Shown here: one piece after another, positions 1 to 8,081 of the stretch | How the letters are laid out: every line of letters starts with the position of its first letter | Position numbering within the stretch: the first letter of the stretch is position 1 | Assembly: GCF_029277305.1 (NCBI RefSeq) | Contig: NZ_CP119526.1 | Reading direction: 5' to 3' (one strand) | Source of the DNA: Guptibacillus hwajinpoensis | Lineage (GTDB): Bacteria; Bacillota; Bacilli; Bacillales; Guptibacillaceae | Length of the DNA: 64,000 nucleotides | Position numbers and translations under genes: made by a program | The notes under the pieces: model-generated | Databases searched by the model: none | What the model saw: only the letters and a program-made list of their open reading frames with translations | Told to the model about the DNA's origin: nothing

Positions 1-2
1 AA

Positions 3-98
3 TTATCTGGATGGACTGAATGGCGCGTTGTCGCTACATTTTGGACAGTAGGGTTATTGTGTGCAACATTTGGAATTTATCTTGAGGTGTGGATGTAA
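3..98 (+). CDS. mraY: Phospho-MurNAc-pentapeptide transferase, 3' end only (MraY)
   Basis: Only the last 31 codons are in the window. They read LSGWTEWRVVATFW followed by a hydrophobic stretch and end in EVWM, the C-terminal signature of MraY, whose last transmembrane helix follows a conserved SGW(S/T)E motif. MraY transfers phospho-MurNAc-pentapeptide to undecaprenyl phosphate at the inner face of the membrane to make lipid I. The stop codon overlaps the murD start by one base, so the two are translationally coupled. The identification rests on a short piece but the context (murD next) fits the dcw order. Confidence 0.85.
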   Translation, partial: LSGWTEWRVVATFWTVGLLCATFGIYLEVWM

Positions 99-1438
99 TG
101 AAAAAGGTAAACTATGTAAACAAATCTGTATTAATCATGGGAATCGCAAAAAGTGGCTTTGCAGCAGCAAAGTTACTAAAGTCTATGGGAGCGAATGTAA
201 CTGTCAATGATCGAGAAGAAGTAGCAAACAATCCTAAAGCAATTGAGCTGCAAGAAGCTGGCTTTACGGTTGTAGGTGGAGGACACCCGCTTGAACTATT
301 GAATGGAATCGATTTAATCGTAAAAAATCCTGGAATTCCATATCACAATGAGTTGCTAGTTGAAGCTGAGAAACGTAACATTCCAATCGTTACAGAAGTT
401 GAAATCGCAGGTGAGATTTCTGAAGCACCTTTTATTGCAATTACAGGATCAAACGGCAAGACAACAACCACGACTCTAATTGGAGAATTGTTAAGTGGAA
501 CGTCATTAAATCCTATTGTAGCTGGTAATATTGGCACTGTTGTGTGCGAAGTAGCTGCAGATGCAACACCTAACCAGACGCTCGTTACAGAACTATCAAG
601 TTTTCAGTTACAGGGAACAATTCATTTTCATCCTCATATTTCTGTTCTTCTAAATATCTATGAAGCACATCTTGATTATCACGGATCTAAAGATGCATAT
701 GCGCAAGCGAAGGCACGGATATTCGCTAATCAGACAGCATACGATTATGCAGTTTACAATGCGGATGATGACCTGGTCTCATCGTTTGCCGAAGCATCTG
801 AAGCTACACTGATTCCATTTTCTACTACGAAAAATCTCGAACATGGCGTTGGTATTCTTGATGGTTGGGTTGTATTTAAAGAAGAGAACATCATTAAGGT
901 TGCAGATCTTTCGATGAAACAGAATATCGAAAATACGCTTGCGGCAGTTGCAGTTGCTAAATTGTCAGGTGTGTCTAATGAGAAAATCCACAGTGAACTT
1001 ACGAATTTTCATGGTGTGAAGCATCGTCTTCAATTCGTCGGTGAAGTAAGCGGTCGTAAGTTCTTTAATGATTCAAAAGCAACCAATTCAATTGCAACGA
1101 AAAAAGCGTTAGATTCATTTGATGAGCCTGTTATTTTGCTTGCGGGTGGACTTGATCGTGGAAATGGATTTGATGATCTTATTCCATATTTCCAATCAAA
1201 GGTTAAACATTTAATTACGTTTGGACAAACTGCTCATAAATTAAAAGATACAGCATCAATGGCAGGACTGAATTCTGTTACAGTTGTCGATAATGTAGAA
1301 AAAGCTGTTGCAACAGCTTACGATCTTTCCGAAACCGGAGATGTAGTCCTCCTTTCTCCAGCGTGTGCTAGCTGGGATCAGTTTAAGACGTTTGAAGAGC
1401 GTGGAGACATCTTTATTGAGGCAATGCATAGACTCTAA
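98..1438 (+). CDS. murD: UDP-N-acetylmuramoyl-L-alanine--D-glutamate ligase (MurD)
   Basis: Cytoplasmic Mur ligase that adds D-glutamate to UDP-MurNAc-L-Ala using ATP. The 446-residue protein has an N-terminal Rossmann-like UDP-binding domain with GIAKSGFAAAKLL, the ATP-binding loop GSNGKTTTTT at about residues 117-126, a central NIYEAHLDYHG motif and a C-terminal ligase domain with the motif HRLQFVGE and NDSKATN. I chose ATG at 98 because GAGGTG at 84-89 is correctly spaced from it; an in-frame GTG at 89 sits on top of that ribosome binding site. It follows mraY directly and is followed after about 70 bases by spoVE. Length is normal for the family. Confidence 0.97.
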   Translation: MKKVNYVNKSVLIMGIAKSGFAAAKLLKSMGANVTVNDREEVANNPKAIELQEAGFTVVGGGHPLELLNGIDLIVKNPGIPYHNELLVEAEKRNIPIVTEVEIAGEISEAPFIAITGSNGKTTTTTLIGELLSGTSLNPIVAGNIGTVVCEVAADATPNQTLVTELSSFQLQGTIHFHPHISVLLNIYEAHLDYHGSKDAYAQAKARIFANQTAYDYAVYNADDDLVSSFAEASEATLIPFSTTKNLEHGVGILDGWVVFKEENIIKVADLSMKQNIENTLAAVAVAKLSGVSNEKIHSELTNFHGVKHRLQFVGEVSGRKFFNDSKATNSIATKKALDSFDEPVILLAGGLDRGNGFDDLIPYFQSKVKHLITFGQTAHKLKDTASMAGLNSVTVVDNVEKAVATAYDLSETGDVVLLSPACASWDQFKTFEERGDIFIEAMHRL

Positions 1439-1506
1439 TGAGAGGTTGTCTTGCTTATCCGGTTCTAACGGTTAGGTAAAATCGACGATAACGGAGTGTG
1501 GGTCTA

Positions 1507-2607
1507 TTGCCGAAAACAAAATCAACGCCAGACCTCGTTTTTTTAACTGCTACGCTTGTTCTGTTAGCAATTGGATTAATTATGGTATACAGTGCCAGCG
1601 CTGTTTGGGCATCCTATAAATTTGACGATGCCTTTTTCTTCGCAAAAAGACAGCTTCTTTTTGCTGGTATTGGTATTGTAGCTATGTTCTTCGTTATGAA
1701 CGTGGAGTATTGGACATGGAGAACATGGTCTAAAGTAGGGGTGCTTATCTGTTTTATTCTTCTAGTTCTTGTTCTTATACCTGGTATAGGACTTGTTCGA
1801 GGAGGAGCTAGAAGCTGGCTTGGTGTTGGTGCGTTTTCGATTCAACCTTCTGAATTTACAAAACTTGCAATGATTGCGTTCCTTGCTAAATATCTTTCTG
1901 AAAATCAAAAGCGAATTACTTCTTTCAAGAAAGGGTTAGTCCCATCTCTTGGTATTGTCTTCATCGCGTTTGCGATGATTATGCTCCAACCAGATCTTGG
2001 AACAGGCGCAGTGATGGTCGGAACATGTGTGATGATGATTTTCATATCTGGTGCAAGGATATCTCACTTTGTATGGCTTGGAATGATCGGTCTAGCTGGT
2101 TTTGCTGGATTGATTTTATCAGCTCCCTATCGTATTGCGAGAATCACATCGTATTTAGATCCTTGGAGCGATCCGCTTGGAAGTGGATTTCAAATTATTC
2201 AATCTCTCTATGCTATTGGACCTGGGGGTCTGATGGGACTTGGCTTAGGGCAGAGTCGACAGAAATTCTACTATTTACCTGAACCACAAACTGATTTTAT
2301 TTTTGCAATTTTATCAGAAGAACTAGGGTTTATTGGCGGGACATTCGTAATTCTTTTATTCTCTCTTCTTCTATGGAGAGGGATTAGGATTGCCCTTAGA
2401 GCTCCTGACTTATTTGGAAGTCTCCTAGCAGTAGGAATCATTGGAATGCTGGCTATCCAAGTTATGATTAATATTGGGGTTGTAACAGGACTAATGCCTG
2501 TTACAGGCATTACGCTTCCTTTCCTTAGTTATGGCGGTTCATCATTAACACTAATGCTTGTCGCAATGGGTGTGCTTCTAAATATCAGTCGATATGCTAA
2601 GTTTTAA
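1507..2607 (+). CDS. spoVE: SEDS-family peptidoglycan polymerase, stage V sporulation protein E
   Basis: Polytopic membrane protein of the FtsW/RodA/SpoVE (SEDS) family with about ten hydrophobic segments. Motifs include VYSASAVWA after the first helix, the extracellular-loop GARSWLGVGAFSIQPSEF and the C-terminal PFLSYGGSSL. The stretch YKFDDAFFFAKRQLLFAGIG and the QSRQKFYYLPEPQTDF loop match SpoVE more closely than vegetative FtsW, and the position after murD is that of spoVE in Bacillus. SpoVE is needed for spore cortex peptidoglycan synthesis together with a class B PBP. A TTG at 1507 is favoured because GGAG at 1493-1496 is ten bases upstream; a GTG at 1498 adds three residues but has its ribosome site too close. 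Confidence 0.9.
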   Translation: MPKTKSTPDLVFLTATLVLLAIGLIMVYSASAVWASYKFDDAFFFAKRQLLFAGIGIVAMFFVMNVEYWTWRTWSKVGVLICFILLVLVLIPGIGLVRGGARSWLGVGAFSIQPSEFTKLAMIAFLAKYLSENQKRITSFKKGLVPSLGIVFIAFAMIMLQPDLGTGAVMVGTCVMMIFISGARISHFVWLGMIGLAGFAGLILSAPYRIARITSYLDPWSDPLGSGFQIIQSLYAIGPGGLMGLGLGQSRQKFYYLPEPQTDFIFAILSEELGFIGGTFVILLFSLLLWRGIRIALRAPDLFGSLLAVGIIGMLAIQVMINIGVVTGLMPVTGITLPFLSYGGSSLTLMLVAMGVLLNISRYAKF

Positions 2608-2633
2608 CGATGTTCGGATGTTAGGAGGTCATA

Positions 2634-3545
2634 ATGAGTAAATTAACACGGTTAGCAGAAACGTTACGAAAAGAAGATGTTGGCAGAATTCGTGTAAACG
2701 AACCGATGTCCAAACATACGACCATTCGAATCGGTGGACCAGCTGATTTACTAATTGAACCAAAGAACACTAAATCGCTGAGGAAAATAATGAAGGCGAT
2801 TTACGAACATGATGTAAAATGGCGTGCGATTGGACGCGGATCTAACTTGCTAGTAAGTGATAAAGGGATAGATGGAGTCGTCATTAAGCTTGGAAAAGGC
2901 ATGGACGACCTAGAACTCAATGGAACTGAACTTCGAGTTGCGGGAGGTCATTCTCTCATTAAGCTAGTTGCATTCATCAGTAAAGAGGGATTGTCTGGTT
3001 TTGAATTTGCAGGTGGCATTCCGGGTTCAGTTGGCGGTGCTGTCTACATGAATGCTGGAGCTCATGGTTCGGAAATTTCAGACATCTTAACTAAAGCGTT
3101 AGTGTTGTTTAAGGATGGACGTTTGGAATGGCTTACTAATGAAGAAATGGAATTCTCCTATCGGACTTCTATACTTCAGCAAAGGTCTGGAATCGTTGTA
3201 GTAGCCATCTTTGACTTGAAGAAGGGAAACAAAGATTCCATCATTGCAGAAATGAACAAGAATAAAGACTATCGATCAGATACCCAGCCATGGAAAGAGC
3301 CCTGCTGTGGAAGCGTGTTTCGAAACCCTCTACCGAATCATGCGGGCAAGTTAGTCGAACAATCGGGATTGAAAGGGCACCAAATCGGAGGTGCACAAAT
3401 TTCGAACATGCATGGCAATTTTATCGTTAATGTTGGTGGAGCAAAAGCAGACGATGTTTTGGCCCTAATTAACTTGGTGAAAAAGACTGTGAAAAATCGG
3501 TATGATATTGATCTTCAAACAGAAGTAGAAATTGTATATGAGTAG
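2634..3545 (+). CDS. murB: UDP-N-acetylenolpyruvoylglucosamine reductase (MurB)
   Basis: FAD-dependent enzyme that reduces UDP-GlcNAc-enolpyruvate to UDP-MurNAc with NADPH. The 303-residue protein has the FAD-binding PCMH fold: KHTTIRIGGPADLLIEP near the N-terminus, IGRGSNLLVSDKGIDG, and GFEFAGGIPGSVGGAVYMNAG. The C-terminal half holds PCCGSVFRNP with the catalytic proton donor, then the conserved SNMHGNFIVN and a final Glu-rich TEVEIVYE. It is a type II MurB lacking the Tyr loop of E. coli MurB. A good ribosome binding site (TTAGGAGGTC, about 2622-2631) precedes the ATG. In B. subtilis murG lies between spoVE and murB; here they are only 26 bases apart and murG is absent. Confidence 0.96.
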   Translation: MSKLTRLAETLRKEDVGRIRVNEPMSKHTTIRIGGPADLLIEPKNTKSLRKIMKAIYEHDVKWRAIGRGSNLLVSDKGIDGVVIKLGKGMDDLELNGTELRVAGGHSLIKLVAFISKEGLSGFEFAGGIPGSVGGAVYMNAGAHGSEISDILTKALVLFKDGRLEWLTNEEMEFSYRTSILQQRSGIVVVAIFDLKKGNKDSIIAEMNKNKDYRSDTQPWKEPCCGSVFRNPLPNHAGKLVEQSGLKGHQIGGAQISNMHGNFIVNVGGAKADDVLALINLVKKTVKNRYDIDLQTEVEIVYE

Positions 3546-3550
3546 AGTGA

Positions 3551-3583
3551 AGAGCCCTTTTGTAAGCAAAAGCGCTCTTTTTT
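3551..3583 (+). terminator. Rho-independent terminator after murB
   Basis: A hairpin with arms GAGCcCTTTTG and CAAAAGcGCTC (one internal mismatch, four-base loop) starts six bases after the murB stop and is followed by a run of seven T. It ends the mraY-murD-spoVE-murB unit before divIB. Confidence 0.8.
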
Positions 3584-3597
3584 TGCTTTTTTCTAAA

Positions 3598-3759
3598 GGC
3601 TCTTTCTAAAAGATTGTTACTTTTATAAGAATTTTTATATGAAAAACCACACTTAGCAAATTGGAGCGGAAGGTGGTCACCGCCCGCCCCGCGGAAAGCG
3701 AGCAACCCAAAGCGGAAATTAACCCACTCTAATAGCAACAATGTCTACGAAAAGCGCTC
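3598..3759 (+). repeat. MITE-like intergenic repeat, copy A
   Basis: Starts GGCTCTTTCTAAAAGATTGT and ends AGCAACAATGTCTACGAAAAG followed by CGCTC, so its ends are imperfect inverted repeats. Inside are CCACACTTAGCAAATTGGAG, a GC-rich block CGCCCGCCCCGCGGAAAGCG and AAATTAACCCACTCT. Clearly related sequences occur at 7800-7955, 22966-23192, about 23190-23315, 35963-36003 and 49346-49437. It has no coding capacity. The small open frames that cross it look fortuitous. Confidence 0.75.
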
Positions 3760-3926
3760 TTTTTTTTGACCTAAACCCAATACAAATGTGACAATTATTT
3801 TGTGATAATAAATGGGAACGAATCACCGCTTCTAAAAGATCGTACCAAAGGTTTCCATTATGAAATTGGAAGCAAATAATTATATGGTATGAATTTCTAT
3901 CGTGTGGATAATAAGTCCCGTAAATG

Positions 3927-3935
3927 TGCTATAAT
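3927..3935 (+). promoter_or_regulatory. Candidate extended -10 promoter upstream of divIB
   Basis: TGCTATAAT is a perfect extended -10 element for the housekeeping sigma factor. No good -35 hexamer lies 16-18 bases upstream. It is about 105 bases before the divIB start and after repeat copy A, so it is the likely source of divIB transcription. Between it and the gene is a small inverted repeat ATCATG/CATGAT (about 3960-3983) of unknown role. Confidence 0.5.
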
Positions 3936-4043
3936 ATGTGAAATGACTATTATGAGGTTTATCATGCCGTTCGGTTGCCATGATGGGCGTTTTTTGCTCG
4001 TAAAAGAGTCAATAGTTTACTAACCGGAGACGGAGGCAAGACA

Positions 4044-4820
4044 ATGGAAGATCGCAAAGTTGTCACAATTGAAGATCGGATTCCTACATTAAAAGCACAG
4101 CGTAAGCAGCGTGCGAATAGAAGGCTGATTGTCTATCTATCAATCTTTTTCTTTCTCATTTTGCTGATCATTTATTTCCAATCTTCCTTAAGTCATATTC
4201 GGAATGTTGACGTGTCAGGGAATAATTATGTTCCACAAGAAGAAATACAGAAGTTAAGCGGAGTGGACGAAAGCATTAGCTTCTGGAATATAAACACAAA
4301 GAAGATTGCTGAAAGCGTCGAGAAATCCAAAGAAATTTCAGATGCGAAAGTTTCAAGGAAATTTCCTGCTACTGTGCTTATCGAAGTTACAGAGAATGAA
4401 CGGGTAGCTTACCTGAAAAAGGGAAGCAAGTACTTCCCAATTTTACAAACTGGTTCCATCCTTGAAGCATTACCAAAAGGAGATACGCCTGTAAGCGCGC
4501 CTATCCTTATGCAATGGAACGAAAGCACAGAGCTCTCAGATATGGCTGGTGAGCTTAGGAAAGTCAAGATGAGTGTTATTAATCGGATTTCTGAAATTCA
4601 CTATACTCCAGATGACACAAAAGCGTTTAACCTGACGTTATATATGACCGATGGGTATGAAGTGAGAACAAGTATTACCACTTTTTCCGAGAAAGTTAAC
4701 AGTTATCCGCTCATTGTGAACAAATTAAAAGATAAGCCAAAAGGAATTCTGTACTTGAACGAAGGTAGCTGGCTTGAACCATATGAAGAAGTAAAGGTAG
4801 AAGAAAAGCCAGAATCATAA
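4044..4820 (+). CDS. divIB: Cell division protein DivIB (FtsQ family)
   Basis: Bitopic divisome protein that links cytoplasmic and septal machinery with DivIC and FtsL. The 258-residue sequence has a basic cytoplasmic tail (residues 1-27, with RKQRANRR), one transmembrane helix (about 28-46, LIVYLSIFFFLILLIIYF), a POTRA domain starting RNVDVSGNNYVPQEEI, the beta domain with SRKFPATVLIEVTENERVAYL, and an acidic C-terminal tail. Start ATG at 4044 has GGAGACGGAGG upstream. It stands alone between the murB terminator and a long non-coding gap before ftsA, unlike B. subtilis where other genes follow it. Confidence 0.93.
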   Translation: MEDRKVVTIEDRIPTLKAQRKQRANRRLIVYLSIFFFLILLIIYFQSSLSHIRNVDVSGNNYVPQEEIQKLSGVDESISFWNINTKKIAESVEKSKEISDAKVSRKFPATVLIEVTENERVAYLKKGSKYFPILQTGSILEALPKGDTPVSAPILMQWNESTELSDMAGELRKVKMSVINRISEIHYTPDDTKAFNLTLYMTDGYEVRTSITTFSEKVNSYPLIVNKLKDKPKGILYLNEGSWLEPYEEVKVEEKPES

Positions 4821-5282
4821 GAAATGTTAAATTGTCTTTTGATGAATGGACAAGGAATAAACTTTTTTAACGAACGGTTATAAGCAGGTCATTTTATAGT
4901 GTAAAGTGCAGAAAACCATTAATATAAGACAGAATTTGAAAAAAACTAACCAATTATTGATACAGTGACTTTTATACTGCAATCACATGGTGTAGACTGT
5001 TATTTACGTGCTTCTTTTTATTTTGTTGAACTAGAATGAGAGATTGAAATGATATAAGATTAGAAGTAAAAGAAAATCCTGTACAAAAGAAGGGAAATAA
5101 ACGCATTTGTGGAATAGAGTCCTTATATCACATTCTTCCCGGGAGATAAATAATTCAACCTTGAGGAAGTTTAATTCTGTTGGTTGTTGTGTATATAAAG
5201 GTGTTGGGCATTTTTTCAACCCTAATATAGAGAAAATAAAAATACCTGTATATGGTAGTATTTTGAAGGAGGTGCCAGGAGA
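4821..5282. other. 462-base intergenic region before ftsA
   Basis: AT-rich and without a convincing gene. In B. subtilis the interval between divIB and ftsA carries ylxW, ylxX and sbp, none of which is here. It probably holds the ftsAZ promoters. One weak match to a sigma-H promoter is AGGAATA (4852-4858) with GAAC at 4871-4874; B. subtilis ftsAZ has a sigma-H promoter, but this match is poor. No strong sigma-A pair stands out. A strong ribosome binding site AAGGAGGTG lies just before ftsA. Confidence 0.5.
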
Positions 5283-6560
5283 ATGAACAGCAATGAGATA
5301 TATGTGAGTCTAGACATCGGTACATCCAATGTGAAAGTAATCATTGGCCAGATGACAAACGATTCATTGAATATACTAGGAGTCGGCAGTGCGCCTTCAG
5401 ATGGAATTCGCAAAGGATCGATCGTGGATATAGATGAAACTGTTCGTTCAATTAAACAGGCAGTAGAAAACGCAGAGAGAATGGTAGGGTTATCCGTTCG
5501 TTCTGTCATCGTAGGAATTAATGGTAATCATGTTCAGCTTCAGCCTTGTCATGGGGTAGTCGCTGTATCGAGTGATGATCGTGAAATTCACGATGAGGAT
5601 ATTGCTAGAGTAATTGACGCAGCACAAGTTGTTTCTATTCCTCCTGAGCGAGAAATTATTGATGTAATTCCAGGACAGTTCGTTGTCGATGGCTTAGATG
5701 ACATAACAGATCCACGTGGCATGATTGGCGTTCGCCTTGAAATGGAAGGAACAATCATTACTGGTTCCAAGACGGTATTACATAATCTGTTAAGATGCGT
5801 TGAAAAAGCGGGGCTTGAGATTGCTGATATTTGTCTTCAACCGCTTGCGTGTGGAGCAATGGCCCTTTCCAAGGATGAACGTAATCTTGGTGTGGCTCTT
5901 GTTAACATGGGAGCTGGTTCTACAACTATTTCAATCTTTGAAGAAGGCTCATTGAAAGCTACATCCGTTCTACAAATTGGTGGCGACCATGTAACAAAAG
6001 ATATATCAATTGGTCTAAGAACAACGACTGAAGAAGCCGAGCGAATTAAGATTAAGCACGGCAACGCCTTCGTTGATCTTGCTTCAGAAGAGGAAGCTTT
6101 TACAGTATCGACTATAGGGAGTTCTGCTGAGCAGGAATTTAATCAGTACGAATTAGCTCATATTATAGAACCTCGGCTTGAAGAGATGTTAGAATTGATA
6201 GAAGACGAAATTAAGCGAATGGGAATTCGTGAACTGCCAGGCGGTTTTGTTCTAACCGGAGGTATGGTTGGAATGGATGGTGTACTAGAGCTTGCACGTG
6301 ATATTCTGCAGCACAATGTACGCGTTGCTGTCCCTGACTATATCGGCGTACGCGAACCGCAATACACAACAGGCATTGGTCTTATCCAATTCACGTATAA
6401 AAATGTGAAAATTCAGGGTAAAGAAGTAGCAGCATCGCTTAACCCTGAAGATGAAGTGAAGCCCAAGCGTAGAACAAAAGCCGAACCTCAACCAGGTGAG
6501 AAATCTTCACCAGGCATGAAAGAGAAAGTGAAGAATTTCTTTAATCTATTTGTTGAATAA
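5283..6560 (+). CDS. ftsA: Cell division protein FtsA
   Basis: Actin-like protein that tethers FtsZ to the membrane at the division site. The 425-residue protein shows the actin/Hsp70 phosphate-1 motif YVSLDIGTSNVKVIIG near the N-terminus, the SHS2 (1C) subdomain with GINGNHVQ, phosphate-2 motif VNMGAGSTTISIF, and the adenosine motif PGGFVLTGGMVGMDGV. A charged, probably disordered linker (KPKRRTKAEPQPGE) leads to the C-terminal amphipathic membrane-binding helix GMKEKVKNFFNLFVE. Only 30 bases separate it from ftsZ, which is the usual two-gene unit. Confidence 0.97.
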   Translation: MNSNEIYVSLDIGTSNVKVIIGQMTNDSLNILGVGSAPSDGIRKGSIVDIDETVRSIKQAVENAERMVGLSVRSVIVGINGNHVQLQPCHGVVAVSSDDREIHDEDIARVIDAAQVVSIPPEREIIDVIPGQFVVDGLDDITDPRGMIGVRLEMEGTIITGSKTVLHNLLRCVEKAGLEIADICLQPLACGAMALSKDERNLGVALVNMGAGSTTISIFEEGSLKATSVLQIGGDHVTKDISIGLRTTTEEAERIKIKHGNAFVDLASEEEAFTVSTIGSSAEQEFNQYELAHIIEPRLEEMLELIEDEIKRMGIRELPGGFVLTGGMVGMDGVLELARDILQHNVRVAVPDYIGVREPQYTTGIGLIQFTYKNVKIQGKEVAASLNPEDEVKPKRRTKAEPQPGEKSSPGMKEKVKNFFNLFVE

Positions 6561-6590
6561 AGGGCTATTACAAGATTAGGAGGACCTAAG

Positions 6591-7733
6591 ATGTTAGAGT
6601 TTGACATGAATATGGAGCAATTAGCGCAAATAAAAGTAATCGGTGTTGGCGGTGGCGGAAGCAACGCCGTTAATCGAATGATTGAAAATGGTGTACAAGG
6701 TGTAGAATTCATCGCTGTTAATACGGATGCACAAGCATTAAACCTTGCAAAAGCTGAAGTGAAAATGCAAATTGGTGGTAAATTAACAAGAGGTCTTGGA
6801 GCTGGAGCTAATCCAGAGATTGGTAAGAAAGCAGCTGAAGAAAGCAAAGAACAGATCCAAGAAGCACTAAGCGGTGCAGATATGGTCTTTGTAACAGCAG
6901 GTATGGGAGGCGGAACTGGAACTGGAGCAGCTCCTGTTATTGCTGAAATTGCCAAAGAACTTGGAGCGCTTACAGTTGGCGTAGTTACACGTCCATTTAC
7001 GTTTGAAGGTAAAAAGCGTTCAACGCAAGCAGTTACGGGTATTGCAATGCTTAAAGAAAAAGTAGATACCTTGATTGTTATTCCTAACGATCGCTTGCTT
7101 GAAATCGTCGACAAAAACACACCTATGCTTGAAGCGTTCCGCGAAGCGGATAACGTTCTTCGCCAAGGTGTCCAGGGTATCTCAGATTTGATTGCAGTAC
7201 CAGGTCTTATCAACCTTGACTTCGCCGATGTTAAAACCATTATGACTGAACGTGGTTCTGCATTAATGGGTATCGGTATTGCAACAGGAGAGAATCGTGC
7301 TTCTGAGGCAGCTAAAAAAGCGATCTCAAGTCCTTTACTCGAAACTTCAATTGATGGTGCAAAAGGTGTTCTTATGAACATTACTGGAGGATCTAACCTC
7401 AGTCTTTATGAAGTGAATGAAGCAGCAGATATCGTTTCATCTGCATCAGATGAGAATGTGAACATGATCTTCGGTTCTGTTATCAATGAAGATTTGAAAG
7501 ATGAAATTCTTGTTACTGTCATTGCTACAGGATTTGATGAAAGTGAAAATAAAAAGAAAACAGCGCCTCGTCCTTCTTCTCAATCGAAGCAAAGTGCTCC
7601 GATTCAGCAATCTAAGCAAGAAGAAGAAGAAGTACAGCCAGAACCATCTAAATTCGGTTCTCGTGTAGATGAGTCGAATGAAACGTTGGATATTCCAACA
7701 TTCCTACGTAATCGTAAACGCAATAGAAGATAA
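6591..7733 (+). CDS. ftsZ: Cell division protein FtsZ
   Basis: Tubulin-like GTPase that forms the Z ring. The 380-residue protein has IKVIGVGGGGSNAVNRM at the N-terminus, the tubulin signature GGGTGTG at about 106-112, the T7-loop region with NLDFADVKTIM, a C-terminal variable linker rich in Gln, Ser and Glu (about 315-360), and the conserved C-terminal peptide DIPTFLRNRKRNRR that binds FtsA, SepF and EzrA. The N-terminus MLEF matches other Bacillus FtsZ proteins, supporting the ATG at 6591 behind TAGGAGGACC. A strong terminator follows. Confidence 0.98.
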   Translation: MLEFDMNMEQLAQIKVIGVGGGGSNAVNRMIENGVQGVEFIAVNTDAQALNLAKAEVKMQIGGKLTRGLGAGANPEIGKKAAEESKEQIQEALSGADMVFVTAGMGGGTGTGAAPVIAEIAKELGALTVGVVTRPFTFEGKKRSTQAVTGIAMLKEKVDTLIVIPNDRLLEIVDKNTPMLEAFREADNVLRQGVQGISDLIAVPGLINLDFADVKTIMTERGSALMGIGIATGENRASEAAKKAISSPLLETSIDGAKGVLMNITGGSNLSLYEVNEAADIVSSASDENVNMIFGSVINEDLKDEILVTVIATGFDESENKKKTAPRPSSQSKQSAPIQQSKQEEEEVQPEPSKFGSRVDESNETLDIPTFLRNRKRNRR

Positions 7734-7740
7734 ACCAGTA

Positions 7741-7769
7741 AACCAGCTCTTTATTAGAGCTGGTTTTTT
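7741..7769 (+). terminator. Rho-independent terminator after ftsZ
   Basis: Perfect ten-base stem AACCAGCTCT/AGAGCTGGTT with a five-base loop, running directly into six T. It closes the ftsA-ftsZ unit. Confidence 0.9.
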
Positions 7770-7799
7770 ATTTGTATTTGCAAAAGTCTCGTTTCAAAA

Positions 7800-7955
7800 G
7801 GCTCTTTTCTAAGTGATTGTTGCTTTTGAAACAACTATTGAAAAAAACCACACTAAGGGATTGGAGCGGAAGGAGGCTCACCGCCCGCCCCGCGGAAAGC
7901 GAGCATCCTGGAGCGGAGATTAACCACTATAGCAACAATATTTACGAAAAGAACC
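7800..7955 (+). repeat. MITE-like intergenic repeat, copy B
   Basis: Best-preserved short copy: left end GGCTCTTTTC, right end complement GGTTCTTTTC, and both ends continue to ATTGTTGCT (about 19 of 25 terminal bases match). The interior carries CCACAC, TTGGAGCGGAAGG, the GC-rich block CGCCCGCCCCGCGGAAAGCG and GAGCGGAGATTAACC, in the same order and orientation as copy A (3598-3759). No coding capacity. Confidence 0.78.
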
Positions 7956-7996
7956 ACGAAAAAAGAAAATAAATTTCTTTTTTTCTGAAAACGGTG

Positions 7997-8025
7997 TTGT
8001 GTTCCTCGCCTATCACACGTATAAT
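7997..8025 (+). promoter_or_regulatory. Sigma-A promoter of the hom-thrC-thrB operon
   Basis: TTGTGT at 7997-8002 and TATAAT at 8020-8025 are separated by 17 bases. The expected transcript start lies about 50 bases before hom. The short leader contains a small GTCCT/AGGAC hairpin but no recognisable T-box or riboswitch. Confidence 0.75.
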
Positions 8026-8081
8026 GTCCATTATATAAAAACAAGTGTCCTCACCAGAAGGACAAAAGGAGTGGAGAATAT

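Noticed and set aside
3469..3741. A 90-codon minus-strand frame over the murB end and repeat copy A, and a similar one at 7853-8044
   Set aside because: Both share the words LAFRGAGG only because they cross the same repeat core. The frame has no start signals and differs beyond the core, so this is repeat DNA, not a protein family.
6488..7381. A 297-codon open frame on the minus strand opposite ftsZ
   Set aside because: Its translation is low-complexity (rich in Ala, Pro, Ser, Ile) and it is the mirror of the highly conserved ftsZ frame; no ribosome site or promoter supports it.
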